Below, piece by piece: positions 15,071-23,753 of a stretch of 64,000 bases of DNA. The stretch covers positions 1,426,001 to 1,490,000 of the forward strand of contig NZ_OW712331.1 of NCBI RefSeq assembly GCF_940677205.1, read 5' to 3'. The notes below the pieces were generated by a model that was not told the origin of the DNA, did no database searches, and worked only from the letters and a program-made list of their open reading frames with translations. The position numbers were made by a program, and so were the translations under genes. Source of the stretch: [Clostridium] colinum. Its GTDB lineage: Bacteria > Bacillota > Clostridia > Lachnospirales > CAG-274. Within the stretch, counting starts at the first letter, position 1. Each line of letters starts with the position of its first letter.

Positions 15071-16084
15071 TTAATTAGCTTGTAGTAATAATTCTTTTAT
15101 TTTAACTAAAATATTATCTTTAAAATTTACTTCTATGTTTTTTAATAGAAAAAACTTTTTTATATCTTCTTTTTCATAAAGACTATCTACAATACATACA
15201 TTTTCAAAAATAATACCAACAGGTTTTTGATAATAATAAAATAAAAAAACGTCATCTTTTAATGTATCTATTTCCATTTTAAGACGTCGTTTTTCTTGTT
15301 TAAATCTATCAAAACTATTTTCAAAAATACTATTTATCTCATTGTCAAAGTCTTTATAAATATTGTTGCATTTCTTACTTTTTTCTATTTTTTGCACAAG
15401 ACTTGTTATTTTTGTTTCATCTTCTTTTAAATCCATACTGTTCAAATATTGTTCTTTTTCTTTTAAATCTTTAGCAATATTTTCTTCCATCAAATGTTGT
15501 TCTTTTATTGTCTGTTGTTGCAAAGCTTTTGATATATTACCTTTTGTTTTTTCTTTTTTTGCTTTAGCCATACTATCTTTTTTATAAACTTTTTCATTTT
15601 TAGGCTTTTTTATATTATTTAAAAAATTATTAAAAAATCCTTTTTTATCAGTAGTTTTTTGTATTTCAAAGTTTTCAACTCTATAACCTAAAGTATTAGC
15701 ATAATTATTTGTCTTTTCAAAACAACTTTTTATTTCTAAATCTCTAATTTCTTCATCTTTACTTGTTATAAAGTTATAAATACCTTCGGCAAAAAATCTA
15801 CCAAGTATACTATCGCCTTTTTCTTTACCTATCCCAACTATTATTATGTTAACACTACTATTGCAAAGTCTAAAAGCACATAAAGATTTAATCAGCTCAA
15901 TTTCATCATCAATTATATTTTCTAAATCAATAGCTAAAAATTCTAAATGATTTAGTTTAGTTTTATTAGATTCTATATAACCTGTAAAATCTCGTTCAAG
16001 TACTAAATCTATATGTATTCCTAATTCTTGTGCTTGTTTATCAAAAATATCTACATTTTTTTCTGATGAAAAATATAATAACAT
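15071..16084 (-). CDS. Receiver-like/coiled-coil protein upstream of the Tad cluster (337 aa)
   Basis: Residues 1-125 look like an atypical response-regulator receiver fold ('LLYFSSEKNVDIF', 'LEFLAIDLENII', 'VNIIIVGIGK'), as found at the N-terminus of TadZ/CpaE. A basic coiled-coil region follows (about 150-260) and then a compact C-terminal part. Because the TadZ-like ATPase at 12694 lacks this receiver, the two may be the separated halves of that function. No phosphorylation-site certainty. AAAGGGGGAGC precedes the start. Confidence 0.5.
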   Translation of the reverse strand: MLLYFSSEKNVDIFDKQAQELGIHIDLVLERDFTGYIESNKTKLNHLEFLAIDLENIIDDEIELIKSLCAFRLCNSSVNIIIVGIGKEKGDSILGRFFAEGIYNFITSKDEEIRDLEIKSCFEKTNNYANTLGYRVENFEIQKTTDKKGFFNNFLNNIKKPKNEKVYKKDSMAKAKKEKTKGNISKALQQQTIKEQHLMEENIAKDLKEKEQYLNSMDLKEDETKITSLVQKIEKSKKCNNIYKDFDNEINSIFENSFDRFKQEKRRLKMEIDTLKDDVFLFYYYQKPVGIIFENVCIVDSLYEKEDIKKFFLLKNIEVNFKDNILVKIKELLLQAN

Positions 16085-16106
16085 TTTGCTCCCCCTTTTT
16101 ACTCTT

Positions 16107-16265
16107 TTACTGTACTTTCATATCTTCCAACTTATCTAAATATTGTTTAGGTGGAAATGTTTTATATTCGTTTATAGGTACTTCTATATTTTTTTCAGAT
16201 TTAAAATTAAAATAAATAAAAATACTTAACAAGGTTAAAATTATAAAAATTAATATTTTTCTCAT
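16107..16265 (-). CDS. Small membrane-anchored protein (52 aa)
   Basis: Its ATG (16265) overlaps the stop of the C39 peptidase gene, and the stop lies 20 bases before the next gene. An N-terminal helix (residues 3-19) is followed by a short polar tail with 'TFPPKQYLDKLEDMK'. Position between T4SS and Tad genes suggests a small envelope component. Family not recognised. Confidence 0.55.
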   Translation of the reverse strand: MRKILIFIILTLLSIFIYFNFKSEKNIEVPINEYKTFPPKQYLDKLEDMKVQ

Positions 16266-17086
16266 ACATCTTCACTTTCTTCTATTTTTAAATCATCATA
16301 ACTATATGCCCAAGCACCTTTTATTTCATTTGCTATAAATTCAGGTGTAAAAGTCTCATTCGATTTTTTCTCACTCCAACTATCATTAACTTTCACTTTA
16401 CCATCTTCAGTAAGTCCTGTTAATACAATAAAATGTCCACCATTAGTAAAATATCCTGTGCTTGTTCCTGTTGGTGTATTATATCCTTTATAACAAGTAG
16501 ATACTATCATTACCTTACCTTGTGATAAATTTTGTACTATACTCTCAGCACTTGTAGATACTTGTTCTGAATTTAAGCCAAACGATGTTGCACCTGTTGT
16601 CATAAGCTCCCAACTACTTCCCATTCCATTAATAGCCCAACCCCTACTTGTACTAAATTGTGCCATAGTAAGTGGTGTTATAGAAGTATCTCCTGTTAAA
16701 CCTACTACAACCATTGCTAATGATGAGGGTCCACAACCTGATATTTTTATTGTATCCCCTGCATACGAATAATTTGCCCATCTTGTATCAAACTGAAAAA
16801 ATAAAGGTATATCTCTACCCTCATATATTGCATTATCTTTTATATGATTTTCATTTTTAAATTCTTCTAAAATACTAACTATTTCACTATCATCACTATC
16901 AAGCTCTACTTCTATTACTTTAGCAATTACATTTATAGGTGAAGTTATTATATAATATATAAAAGTCAAAAAAAGAAAAATTATAGCAATACCTATAATC
17001 AAACCTGTTATTAATTTTTGTCGCTTTTCTTCATCTAATAATCTTGATATTAACTCTCTTATTATTAAATAGGCTATTTTAGGCAT
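16262..17086 (-). CDS. C39-like cysteine peptidase with membrane anchor, T4SS-associated
   Basis: 274 residues: N-terminal membrane helix (about 28-50), then a papain-like C39_2 domain. The catalytic Cys is in 'SGCGPSSLAMV' (about residue 118), the His in 'GGHFIVLTG' (about 221) and the Asp/Asn in 'VNDSW' (about 237). It starts directly after the virB4 stop, in the slot where Gram-positive T4SSs usually encode a cell-wall hydrolase. It probably acts outside the membrane, opening the wall or processing a surface partner of the conjugation channel. Confidence 0.75.
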   Translation of the reverse strand: MPKIAYLIIRELISRLLDEEKRQKLITGLIIGIAIIFLFLTFIYYIITSPINVIAKVIEVELDSDDSEIVSILEEFKNENHIKDNAIYEGRDIPLFFQFDTRWANYSYAGDTIKISGCGPSSLAMVVVGLTGDTSITPLTMAQFSTSRGWAINGMGSSWELMTTGATSFGLNSEQVSTSAESIVQNLSQGKVMIVSTCYKGYNTPTGTSTGYFTNGGHFIVLTGLTEDGKVKVNDSWSEKKSNETFTPEFIANEIKGAWAYSYDDLKIEESEDV

Positions 17087-18094
17087 TTATCTTCCACCTT
17101 TTCCACCTAATATATACTTTGCTTCATAGTCTGCAAGCTCCATATTAAATATATAATGATTGCTACCATTTATTAAAAGCCCACGTCCTTGTACACCTGC
17201 CTGTATTATATCTTTATGTATTTGTTTAAGCTCAAATGTATCAACTATTTCTTGCAAGTCTTTACCATCACTACCTAAAAATATTTTGTAACAAGGTAAA
17301 GTGAGTAAGGCTTGCCCATACATTTTTATACGTGGGTCTAAAAAGTCTATTATAGACTGACTTATAACAACTAAACTACCCTCATATTTTCTACACCTTT
17401 TAGCAATATTTCTAAGTCCTATTAGTGTTTGAGGTATTTCAGGGTCTATAAGTAAATAAGCTTCATCACATATAAGCATTATTTTCTCATGTCTATCTTT
17501 TGTTATCTGTCTCCAACACCAACTTATTATATTAAAATACTGTGCTTTTTTTATTCTTTCAGATGAATTATTAAGGTCGTGTGTATCTAAACATACTATT
17601 TTACTATCTATATGTAAACTTGTATGCTTATTAAATAAAAATTGGTCTTGTCCATTTATCAAATTACCTATATATAAAAGCAAATCATTGTAATCTTCTA
17701 TTGTTCTCTCATCTGTTTCAAGCTCTTTATTATTTAAAAGCATTTCATATAAGTTTGACATAATTGGAAAGTCTTCATTGTTAAAATTACTTGTATCTGT
17801 ATTCCAAAATATATTAAACTGATTGTAAAGTTTTATTAGATTATCATTTAAAATAGTTTTTTGTCTTTCTGTTATTTCTGCCAAACACAAGCCAAAAAAT
17901 ACTTCTAAATTTTGTAGATGTAAAGCTAATGCACCTATACCATCAAATTCTATTTCATCATCTTCTAAAGATGCATGATTTTCATTATCTTTATCTAAAG
18001 ATATAGGCTTTATCTCAAGTGGATTAATATTTCCTTTGTTGCTACCACCTAAATTTATCCAATCTCCACCTAAATTTTTAACAATATCATCGTA
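17087..18094 (-). CDS. VirB4 conjugation ATPase, 3' exon
   Basis: The last 335 codons of virB4, starting at the Tyr codon of 'YDDIVKNLGGDW' directly after the group II intron. It contains Walker B 'KIMLICDEAYLL' and the following 'LRNIAKRCRKYEGSLVVISQS' typical of VirB4/TraE. Joined to 20426-21250 it gives about 610 residues, reading '...VDPERE-YDDIVKN...', the conserved VirB4 sequence with no missing or extra base. The open frame continues upstream into the intron only by chance. Confidence 0.9.
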   Translation of the reverse strand, partial: YDDIVKNLGGDWINLGGSNKGNINPLEIKPISLDKDNENHASLEDDEIEFDGIGALALHLQNLEVFFGLCLAEITERQKTILNDNLIKLYNQFNIFWNTDTSNFNNEDFPIMSNLYEMLLNNKELETDERTIEDYNDLLLYIGNLINGQDQFLFNKHTSLHIDSKIVCLDTHDLNNSSERIKKAQYFNIISWCWRQITKDRHEKIMLICDEAYLLIDPEIPQTLIGLRNIAKRCRKYEGSLVVISQSIIDFLDPRIKMYGQALLTLPCYKIFLGSDGKDLQEIVDTFELKQIHKDIIQAGVQGRGLLINGSNHYIFNMELADYEAKYILGGKGGR

Positions 18095-18135
18095 GTCGAC
18101 TAAGTCGGGGCGATTACTCGCCCTTTCTCGTCTAA

Positions 18136-18169
18136 GAACCGTACGTGAGCGTTTCCACTCATACGGCTC
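18136..18169 (-). ncRNA. Group II intron domain V
   Basis: 34-nt hairpin on the minus strand, GAGCCGTATGAGTGGAAACG then CTCACGTACGGTTC, with the catalytic AGC-type triad region near its base and a GAAA-type loop. It defines the orientation and the 3' end of the intron. Confidence 0.95.
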
Positions 18170-18187
18170 AAGCATTTCATCACTCTT

Positions 18188-19852
18188 TTATGAGCGACAC
18201 TCAAGATAAGTTTTTTGACAATGTTTATGAACATATGCCATATTAGTTACTTCATATTTAACATTTTCATCTTTGTTTTTAAAAAATATTTCTCTATCTT
18301 CATTTAATTCCATAGGTAATTTACAATGATAACAACAACCTTTTTGATTTTCCCATACTCGTTTAAATTTTCCTGATAATCTTCTTTTACCTTGTTCAAA
18401 CTTTCTATCAATAAAGTATTGTTTATCAAAGTATGGATTTGCGTTCATTCTTACTTTTATATGCCTTACTATTGGTATATGGTCTACTCTAATTAGTTCT
18501 TTATCTTCAGTAGAAAATACCCAAGTTCTATTACCCCTTGTGTGCCAATAGTTAGTTGAAATCCACCATTTACCTTTATTGTGATGACGGCGTTTTGCCC
18601 ATCTCCATAAAAGTTGATATAGTACATAATCTATATGTGTAAATGTTTCACTTGCACACACAGACTGATGATAATTAGCAAATCCCCTTATTTGACTGTT
18701 TAATTTTTCAATTAAAACATCTTGTGTTAATGCTTTTCCATTACCTAGTATTGTTTCAGACAGTTTTTCTACAAAACTTTTAACTGCCTTATTTGAAGGT
18801 TTAACAATTAGTTTTCCTTTAAATTTACGGAAAGTCCACCCTAACATATCAAACCCTTCTTTTATATTTGTAATTAAAGTTTTTTCTTCTGATAATTCTA
18901 GTCCTCTAGTTTTTAGAAAATCTTTTATAACTTCTTTTGCTTTAAGTGCAATTTCTTCTGTTCTAGCTGTTACTATAAAATCATCTGCATATCTTACAAG
19001 ATTTACTTGATTTTTATTGTGTAATCTAGCATCAATTTTACCTTTAGAGTTAGTGTCAAAATTTTCTACTAATGCTTTTTGTATACCGTCTAGTGCCATA
19101 TTTGCAAGTATCGGTGATATTACCCCACCTTGTGGAGTTCCTTCATCTGTTGCAAATAGTTTATCTTTAAATACAAATCCTGCCTTTAAAAACTGCTTTA
19201 GTATAGATTTGTCCATAGGTATGTTATCTATAAGCCATTGATGACTTATGTTATCAAAACAACCTTTTATATCACCTTCTAGCACCCAAGTTGGACTAAA
19301 TTTCCTAGATAGTGCTGTAAATATGTATTCACAAGCATCTTGACAACTTCTGCCTTTACGAAAACCAAAAGATTTTGTATCTGCTGTTGTTTCTGCTACT
19401 GGCTCTAGTGCTAGTGCGTATAATGCTTGCATTGCTCTATCATACATACAAGGTATCCCTAGAGGGCGTTTAGCTTTCTTCCCCTTTTTCTCTATATAAA
19501 CACGTCTTAAAGGTTTAGCTTTATAGTTTTTGTCTGTAAGTGATAAAACGGCTTTCATTTTTGAAGCCATTGTTGTCCATAATTCTTTATCAATACCTGA
19601 TGTATTTTTACCTTTATTTGTTGTTACTCTTCTTACTGCTAATGCTTTAGCGTAAAATGAGTGTGTAAGTAAATATTGAAGTCTTTTAACTTTATTCCAT
19701 TTCTTTTCTTGAGTTGCCTTAGCAATCCTGACTTGTAGCCTATTAACATAGGTTTCAGCTTTATTCCAATCTATTTTCTTCCATTGTAATTCAAGCTGTT
19801 TACTGTTTGATAATCTCTCAGTTTTAACTGTCGTTGAATTATTATCATTCAT
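18188..19852 (-). CDS. ltrA: Group II intron reverse transcriptase/maturase with HNH-like end
   Basis: 554 residues from the ATG at 19852, which has TGGAGG 6-11 bases upstream (an earlier frame start at 19909 lacks one). Contains RT domains with 'GTPQGGVISPILANM' and the catalytic 'RYADDF' motif (about residue 307), then the maturase (domain X) region, then a zinc-finger/HNH-like part with 'CCYHC' and 'VHKHC'. It would assist splicing and intron retrohoming. All key RT residues are present, so it looks active. Confidence 0.95.
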   Translation of the reverse strand: MNDNNSTTVKTERLSNSKQLELQWKKIDWNKAETYVNRLQVRIAKATQEKKWNKVKRLQYLLTHSFYAKALAVRRVTTNKGKNTSGIDKELWTTMASKMKAVLSLTDKNYKAKPLRRVYIEKKGKKAKRPLGIPCMYDRAMQALYALALEPVAETTADTKSFGFRKGRSCQDACEYIFTALSRKFSPTWVLEGDIKGCFDNISHQWLIDNIPMDKSILKQFLKAGFVFKDKLFATDEGTPQGGVISPILANMALDGIQKALVENFDTNSKGKIDARLHNKNQVNLVRYADDFIVTARTEEIALKAKEVIKDFLKTRGLELSEEKTLITNIKEGFDMLGWTFRKFKGKLIVKPSNKAVKSFVEKLSETILGNGKALTQDVLIEKLNSQIRGFANYHQSVCASETFTHIDYVLYQLLWRWAKRRHHNKGKWWISTNYWHTRGNRTWVFSTEDKELIRVDHIPIVRHIKVRMNANPYFDKQYFIDRKFEQGKRRLSGKFKRVWENQKGCCYHCKLPMELNEDREIFFKNKDENVKYEVTNMAYVHKHCQKTYLECRS

Positions 19853-20425
19853 AAGTTTACCTCCATTTCTTGCTATGAAATACCTCAGGAGAAGTCTGCA
19901 CTCTTTCAAGTTAGGGCAAATTTTGAACCCCTATACACACCATTACAGTATGCCATTCGCTTTTTCTCCAATTCCTCTACCCTCTACGTCATTTCTTCTT
20001 TTTACAAAGTCGATACCTTTTTCAAGGAACGCATAGGGCTTACCACGTTCCGTATAATAAATATTGTTTTAATTATTTAGCAAATTAAAACGTGAATACC
20101 TTAGGAGCTATCTTTAAGCCGAGAAGTATTTGTCCATTTGTTATAGAACTGAGAAAATTTCTATAACCTACTTCTGCACCTTTTGGTGTAAGTGTATCAG
20201 CCTTATTTCACTTATTCCCTGTAACGACTTTTACAATAGTTCACTTTACGTTCTCCATAGTATTCTTATCCTAACAGTACGTCCGATTTAGGCTATCAGA
20301 TTTCCCATATAGTCCCATAAGCTTTCCACATAAACGTTACCATTTACGCAGATTATGGTAGGATTACCCCAAATGGAAAGGGTAGCTTTTTTTTAAGCAA
20401 TTCATTATACGACTTCGTGTCGCAC

Positions 20426-21250
20426 TTCTCGCTCAGGGTCTACAATAAGAATTTTTGTACCTAACATATATTCATTAAGTATTATTTTTTTGATAGCCGT
20501 TGACTTCCCCTTGCCTGGAGCTCCAACTGCAACTATGTTTGAATTAGTTCTATCACCGCCTCGTTTCCACAAGTCCATTATCATAAGTTTTCCGTTTATA
20601 TCTTTTGCAAAATAAAAACCTTGTTCATCACTAAACCCTTCACTAGAATTAAAAAAACCACCTATATAAGTGGATAATAAAGTTACTCTTCCTGCTAGCT
20701 CTCTCATTATTTCAGTAGTATATCCATAGGGGGCTATTGTTAAAAAGCCATCTTCTTGATAAAAAGGTACTTGTCTTACTTGACAACCTAAACCTGCAAC
20801 TGTATTTATTAGCTTTTCACTATTTTTTCTTAAAGTTTCTTCACTATTACCTAAAACTAAAATTACATTAGCCATAACTCCAATACTTTCGCCATTTTCT
20901 TCTATTTGCTTTAGGATATTTTGTCCATCTTCTACACGTCTTTCGGCTTGTATTCTTCTGTAATTATCTCTTTCAGATATTGCTCTTATTTTGTTGTCTG
21001 CAATATCTTTGCTAAAAGCAGAAACCAAAATACCCTCAGCTTGTGGGATAAATTCACTAAGCATTATTGTCCCTTGTACGTTACTTATTTTACCAAGCCA
21101 ACCATACTCTAACCTACTTGGGTATTTTGATATTACATAACATTTTGCTAGATTTTCGCCTATTTCAATACCTTTGTCTTTAAATTTTAATATTGTTGGC
21201 GATATTATATTAAGTAAACTTTCGTTTATATTTATTTTACAACCTTTCAT
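20426..21250 (-). CDS. VirB4 conjugation ATPase, 5' exon
   Basis: First 275 codons of virB4 from the ATG at 21250, preceded by AAAGGAG (an ATG at 21265 overlaps that site). Contains Walker A 'GAPGKGKSTAI' near the end and stops in '...KILIVDPERE', where the intron is inserted. VirB4 is the essential motor of the conjugation channel. The separate gene just upstream (21302-21907) seems to carry the domain that in other VirB4 proteins is the N-terminus. Confidence 0.9.
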
Positions 21251-21301
21251 AATATCTCCTTTCATACTTAATCACTTTTTATCGTACATTATCAAATATA
21301 A

Positions 21302-21907
21302 TCACACTTCATCATAGGTCATATTTATTATTGATAAACTATCTTCAAGCTCCATTGTTTCAATATTCCCATAAGAAGAATTAGCAAATAAATTACAAAT
21401 TCTTGCTATTTCTTCTGTTTTACAAATATTTGCTTGTATTTTTACTGATTGAAACTTTCTTGCTATATTTGTCATTTTCTTTTCAAGCTCTATAAAGTTA
21501 TTTAAATTTTCTCTAATTAAAAAGTAATATTCATTTTCTAGCTCATTACCATTTACAGAATATTTGTGTAAAAACAATGTTGCTTCTCTTAAAAGTTCTT
21601 TTTGTTTTAAATCATTTGAATTTTTGTACATATTTCTATATAAACTTACAAGTCCACTTATATCAACTGGCTTTGATATTTTAAGCATTCTAAGATTGTC
21701 TTTTACTGATGCAAATTCACTGCTTAAAGTTTTTATAAGTATATTTATATCAGTTTTACTCATTGTGCTTATAGAAACTGTCCCAACCTTAATAAAACCT
21801 ATTATATAGTTATCTTTTGTATATAACATATTGTTTTTTATATCTGCTACATTTATGTACTGATTAACAGTTGTTTTTTTATTTTGTTTTTTGTTTTTCT
21901 TCCTCAT
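21302..21907 (-). CDS. VirB4 N-terminal-domain-like protein (201 aa)
   Basis: After a basic N-terminus, 'VADIKNNMLYTKDNYIIGFIKV' and the following mixed alpha/beta sequence resemble the N-terminal, non-ATPase part of VirB4/TraE proteins. There is no Walker motif. It overlaps the preceding PrgI-like gene by 29 bases and is followed 51 bases later by the ATPase part. I infer a VirB4 divided over two genes; an unrelated accessory protein is possible. Confidence 0.55.
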   Translation of the reverse strand: MRKKNKKQNKKTTVNQYINVADIKNNMLYTKDNYIIGFIKVGTVSISTMSKTDINILIKTLSSEFASVKDNLRMLKISKPVDISGLVSLYRNMYKNSNDLKQKELLREATLFLHKYSVNGNELENEYYFLIRENLNNFIELEKKMTNIARKFQSVKIQANICKTEEIARICNLFANSSYGNIETMELEDSLSIINMTYDEV

Positions 21908-22241
21908 CTAAATATTTTTCCCACCATTCCGTATACTTATATTTATATAAATTTTGTTTCTTGTAGTATTTATATATACCTACTAATTGTGTCATTGTTG
22001 AGTGGTTATTATTTGGATTTTTAACAACTAAAAAATATGAAAATATAGTTAAAGGTACTACTACTAAAATACCTATGTTTGCCGTTATAAAAACTCCAAC
22101 TGTTACACCAACAATAACATTAAATAAAAATAGATAGACAAAATATTTTGCTTCTTTCTTACCTATTCCTGATACTATTTGATTTTCTGTTGCTAAATTT
22201 GATGGCATATATAAATTATTTTCATTTTTTTCTTGGTTCAA
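21879..22241 (-). CDS. PrgI/VirB3-like T4SS membrane protein
   Basis: 120 residues with a pair of adjacent membrane helices (about 33-75) near the N-terminus and a polar, tyrosine/lysine-rich C-terminus. Sequence such as 'GIGKKEAKYFVYLFLFN' before the helices matches PrgI-type (VirB3-like) components, which are always encoded just before virB4 in Gram-positive conjugation systems. Confidence 0.7.
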   Translation of the reverse strand: MNQEKNENNLYMPSNLATENQIVSGIGKKEAKYFVYLFLFNVIVGVTVGVFITANIGILVVVPLTIFSYFLVVKNPNNNHSTMTQLVGIYKYYKKQNLYKYKYTEWWEKYLDEEEKQKTK

Positions 22242-22245
22242 AAAA

Positions 22246-22458
22246 TCATCTCCTAAAATAGTATTCTATAATAGCTTTTATAGAAAAAATTGATACAGAA
22301 ACTATAAAAGCTATTAAACAATTTTTTATTTTTTTAATATAAGTTTCCTTTTCTTCTAAGTTAAACATCATAGCTAGTAAGTGGTTAGCTAATTTAAAAA
22401 CTACACCAACAGTTATTAAGCCTATCATTACATTTATTAAGCTATTTATTGTATCCAT
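22246..22458 (-). CDS. Small two-pass membrane protein of the T4SS (70 aa)
   Basis: Two hydrophobic segments (about 8-30 and 46-65) with a charged loop. It sits 7 bases after the VirB6-like gene and 4 bases before prgI, so it is certainly part of the operon. Size and topology would suit a VirB2/TrbC-like or other channel component; I cannot tell which. Confidence 0.55.
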   Translation of the reverse strand: MDTINSLINVMIGLITVGVVFKLANHLLAMMFNLEEKETYIKKIKNCLIAFIVSVSIFSIKAIIEYYFRR

Positions 22459-22465
22459 ACTAACC

Positions 22466-23335
22466 CTACTTTCTTATAAACCTACTAACCCTTGAAACCA
22501 TACTAGCCGTTTGATTTATAGTCATCATATTTACTCCACTACTTCCTAAGCCTACCATAAATTGTTGTAAAAATTGTGGTGTTTTTATCCCCATTATCAT
22601 ACAAGCTATGCCAAAAAATATATTACCATTTGCAACTACTCCAAACCCTAACTTTATCATCGCAAGCTGTATTACAACAGTCACACTATTTTGTATAAAT
22701 ATTTTTATGTATGGAGCAAATACACCATTATCACTATCTATTAAACCAATACAAGCAATAGGTATACCTAATCTTAATATTAACATTTCAAGTCCACGCT
22801 TTATAAATTGAAATACTAATAATAAATAGCAAATAAAAAATACCAATAAACCAAGTAACATAAATATACCACCACCTAAAAAGAAGTGTTCAAATATTTC
22901 CATTAAGCTAGGTATAGTTACAAGCCCTACTGCATCTAACATTTGATTTATAAAATCTATTGATATACTTACAAATATTTCATATAAAAAATTAAATGAA
23001 AATATTATTATTAAACCTTTACAAAAACCTATAACTATATTTTCAACAGACATAGATGGGTCGCCATCACTACCTATTATATATGTATCAAATATTTTCT
23101 TTAAAAATTTAAATATCAAAAAAGCTATTCCAAAAACTGTAGTAACTTGAAATAGCTTATCAAAAAATATATCACTTTTACTATTATCTAATATTGTATT
23201 TTGAAAAATAGAACCATCACTTATATGATTTTCTACCCAAAATACTATATTTATAAGTTGTGCAAACAAAACATCTGCAATAGGAAAAGCATCTTTAAAA
23301 AAATCAGTTAACAACGCTTCTAATATCTTTGTCAT
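22466..23335 (-). CDS. VirB6/TrbL-like polytopic membrane protein
   Basis: 289 residues with a soluble N-terminal part and at least five hydrophobic segments from about residue 60 on, ending in a polar, arginine-containing tail. This is the topology of VirB6/TrbL proteins that form the inner-membrane channel of T4SSs. The position between the VirB2-like and VirB3-like genes agrees. Confidence 0.7.
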   Translation of the reverse strand: MTKILEALLTDFFKDAFPIADVLFAQLINIVFWVENHISDGSIFQNTILDNSKSDIFFDKLFQVTTVFGIAFLIFKFLKKIFDTYIIGSDGDPSMSVENIVIGFCKGLIIIFSFNFLYEIFVSISIDFINQMLDAVGLVTIPSLMEIFEHFFLGGGIFMLLGLLVFFICYLLLVFQFIKRGLEMLILRLGIPIACIGLIDSDNGVFAPYIKIFIQNSVTVVIQLAMIKLGFGVVANGNIFFGIACMIMGIKTPQFLQQFMVGLGSSGVNMMTINQTASMVSRVSRFIRK

Positions 23336-23347
23336 ATGTTAACACTC

Positions 23348-23716
23348 CTAAACTGCCGTTCCACCTATTTTAAAATAGTGTGCAACAATTTTAACAATAA
23401 TACCTGCACTCATTATAGCTATATAACATAAAATAACTGCTTTTGTCCTTTTGTCATACTGCTTACCTTCCATCTCATCATCGCTTGCTTTCTTTTTAAA
23501 CTGATATAAACCAATAAAAAATGGTGTCGCAACATTCGCAAGTAACATTAGAACATTTAAGGCATCTTGCAACATTTGTTTAAACCCTTGTGTTATTGGA
23601 TTATTTATTAAATCATTTGCAAATGCTATATTTGTTTTTACCATTATTATTGAAATTATTAAAGTATATAAAACTAACGCTTTATCATTAATTTTTTTAA
23701 TAAATTTTTTAGTCAT
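23348..23716 (-). CDS. VirB2-like conjugative pilin/channel protein (122 aa)
   Basis: An N-terminal signal-like helix ending 'NIAFANDLI' (cleavage after Ala likely) is followed by two further membrane helices with a short basic loop, the layout of VirB2/TrbC subunits. Encoded between virD4 and virB6 genes. Start supported by an AAGGAGAT-type site. Confidence 0.6.
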   Translation of the reverse strand: MTKKFIKKINDKALVLYTLIISIIMVKTNIAFANDLINNPITQGFKQMLQDALNVLMLLANVATPFFIGLYQFKKKASDDEMEGKQYDKRTKAVILCYIAIMSAGIIVKIVAHYFKIGGTAV

Positions 23717-23753
23717 AATAATCTCCTTTATTTTTAAATATTTATATTAAATA

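Larger units (their letters stand above)
18095..20425 (-). mobile_element. Group II intron inside virB4
   Basis: 2331 bases. The 5' end reads GTGCGACAC after exon bases ...GAGCGAGAA; the 3' end is ...GTCGAC followed by exon TACGACGAT. A textbook domain V lies at 18136-18169 (GAGCCGTATG ... CGTACGGTTC with GAAA loop), followed by a domain VI hairpin ending in AC. Domain IV carries the reverse transcriptase. The intron is in the same strand as virB4, so splicing would restore the ATPase. Positions 19853-20425 hold the structured domains I-III and no gene. Confidence 0.95.
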
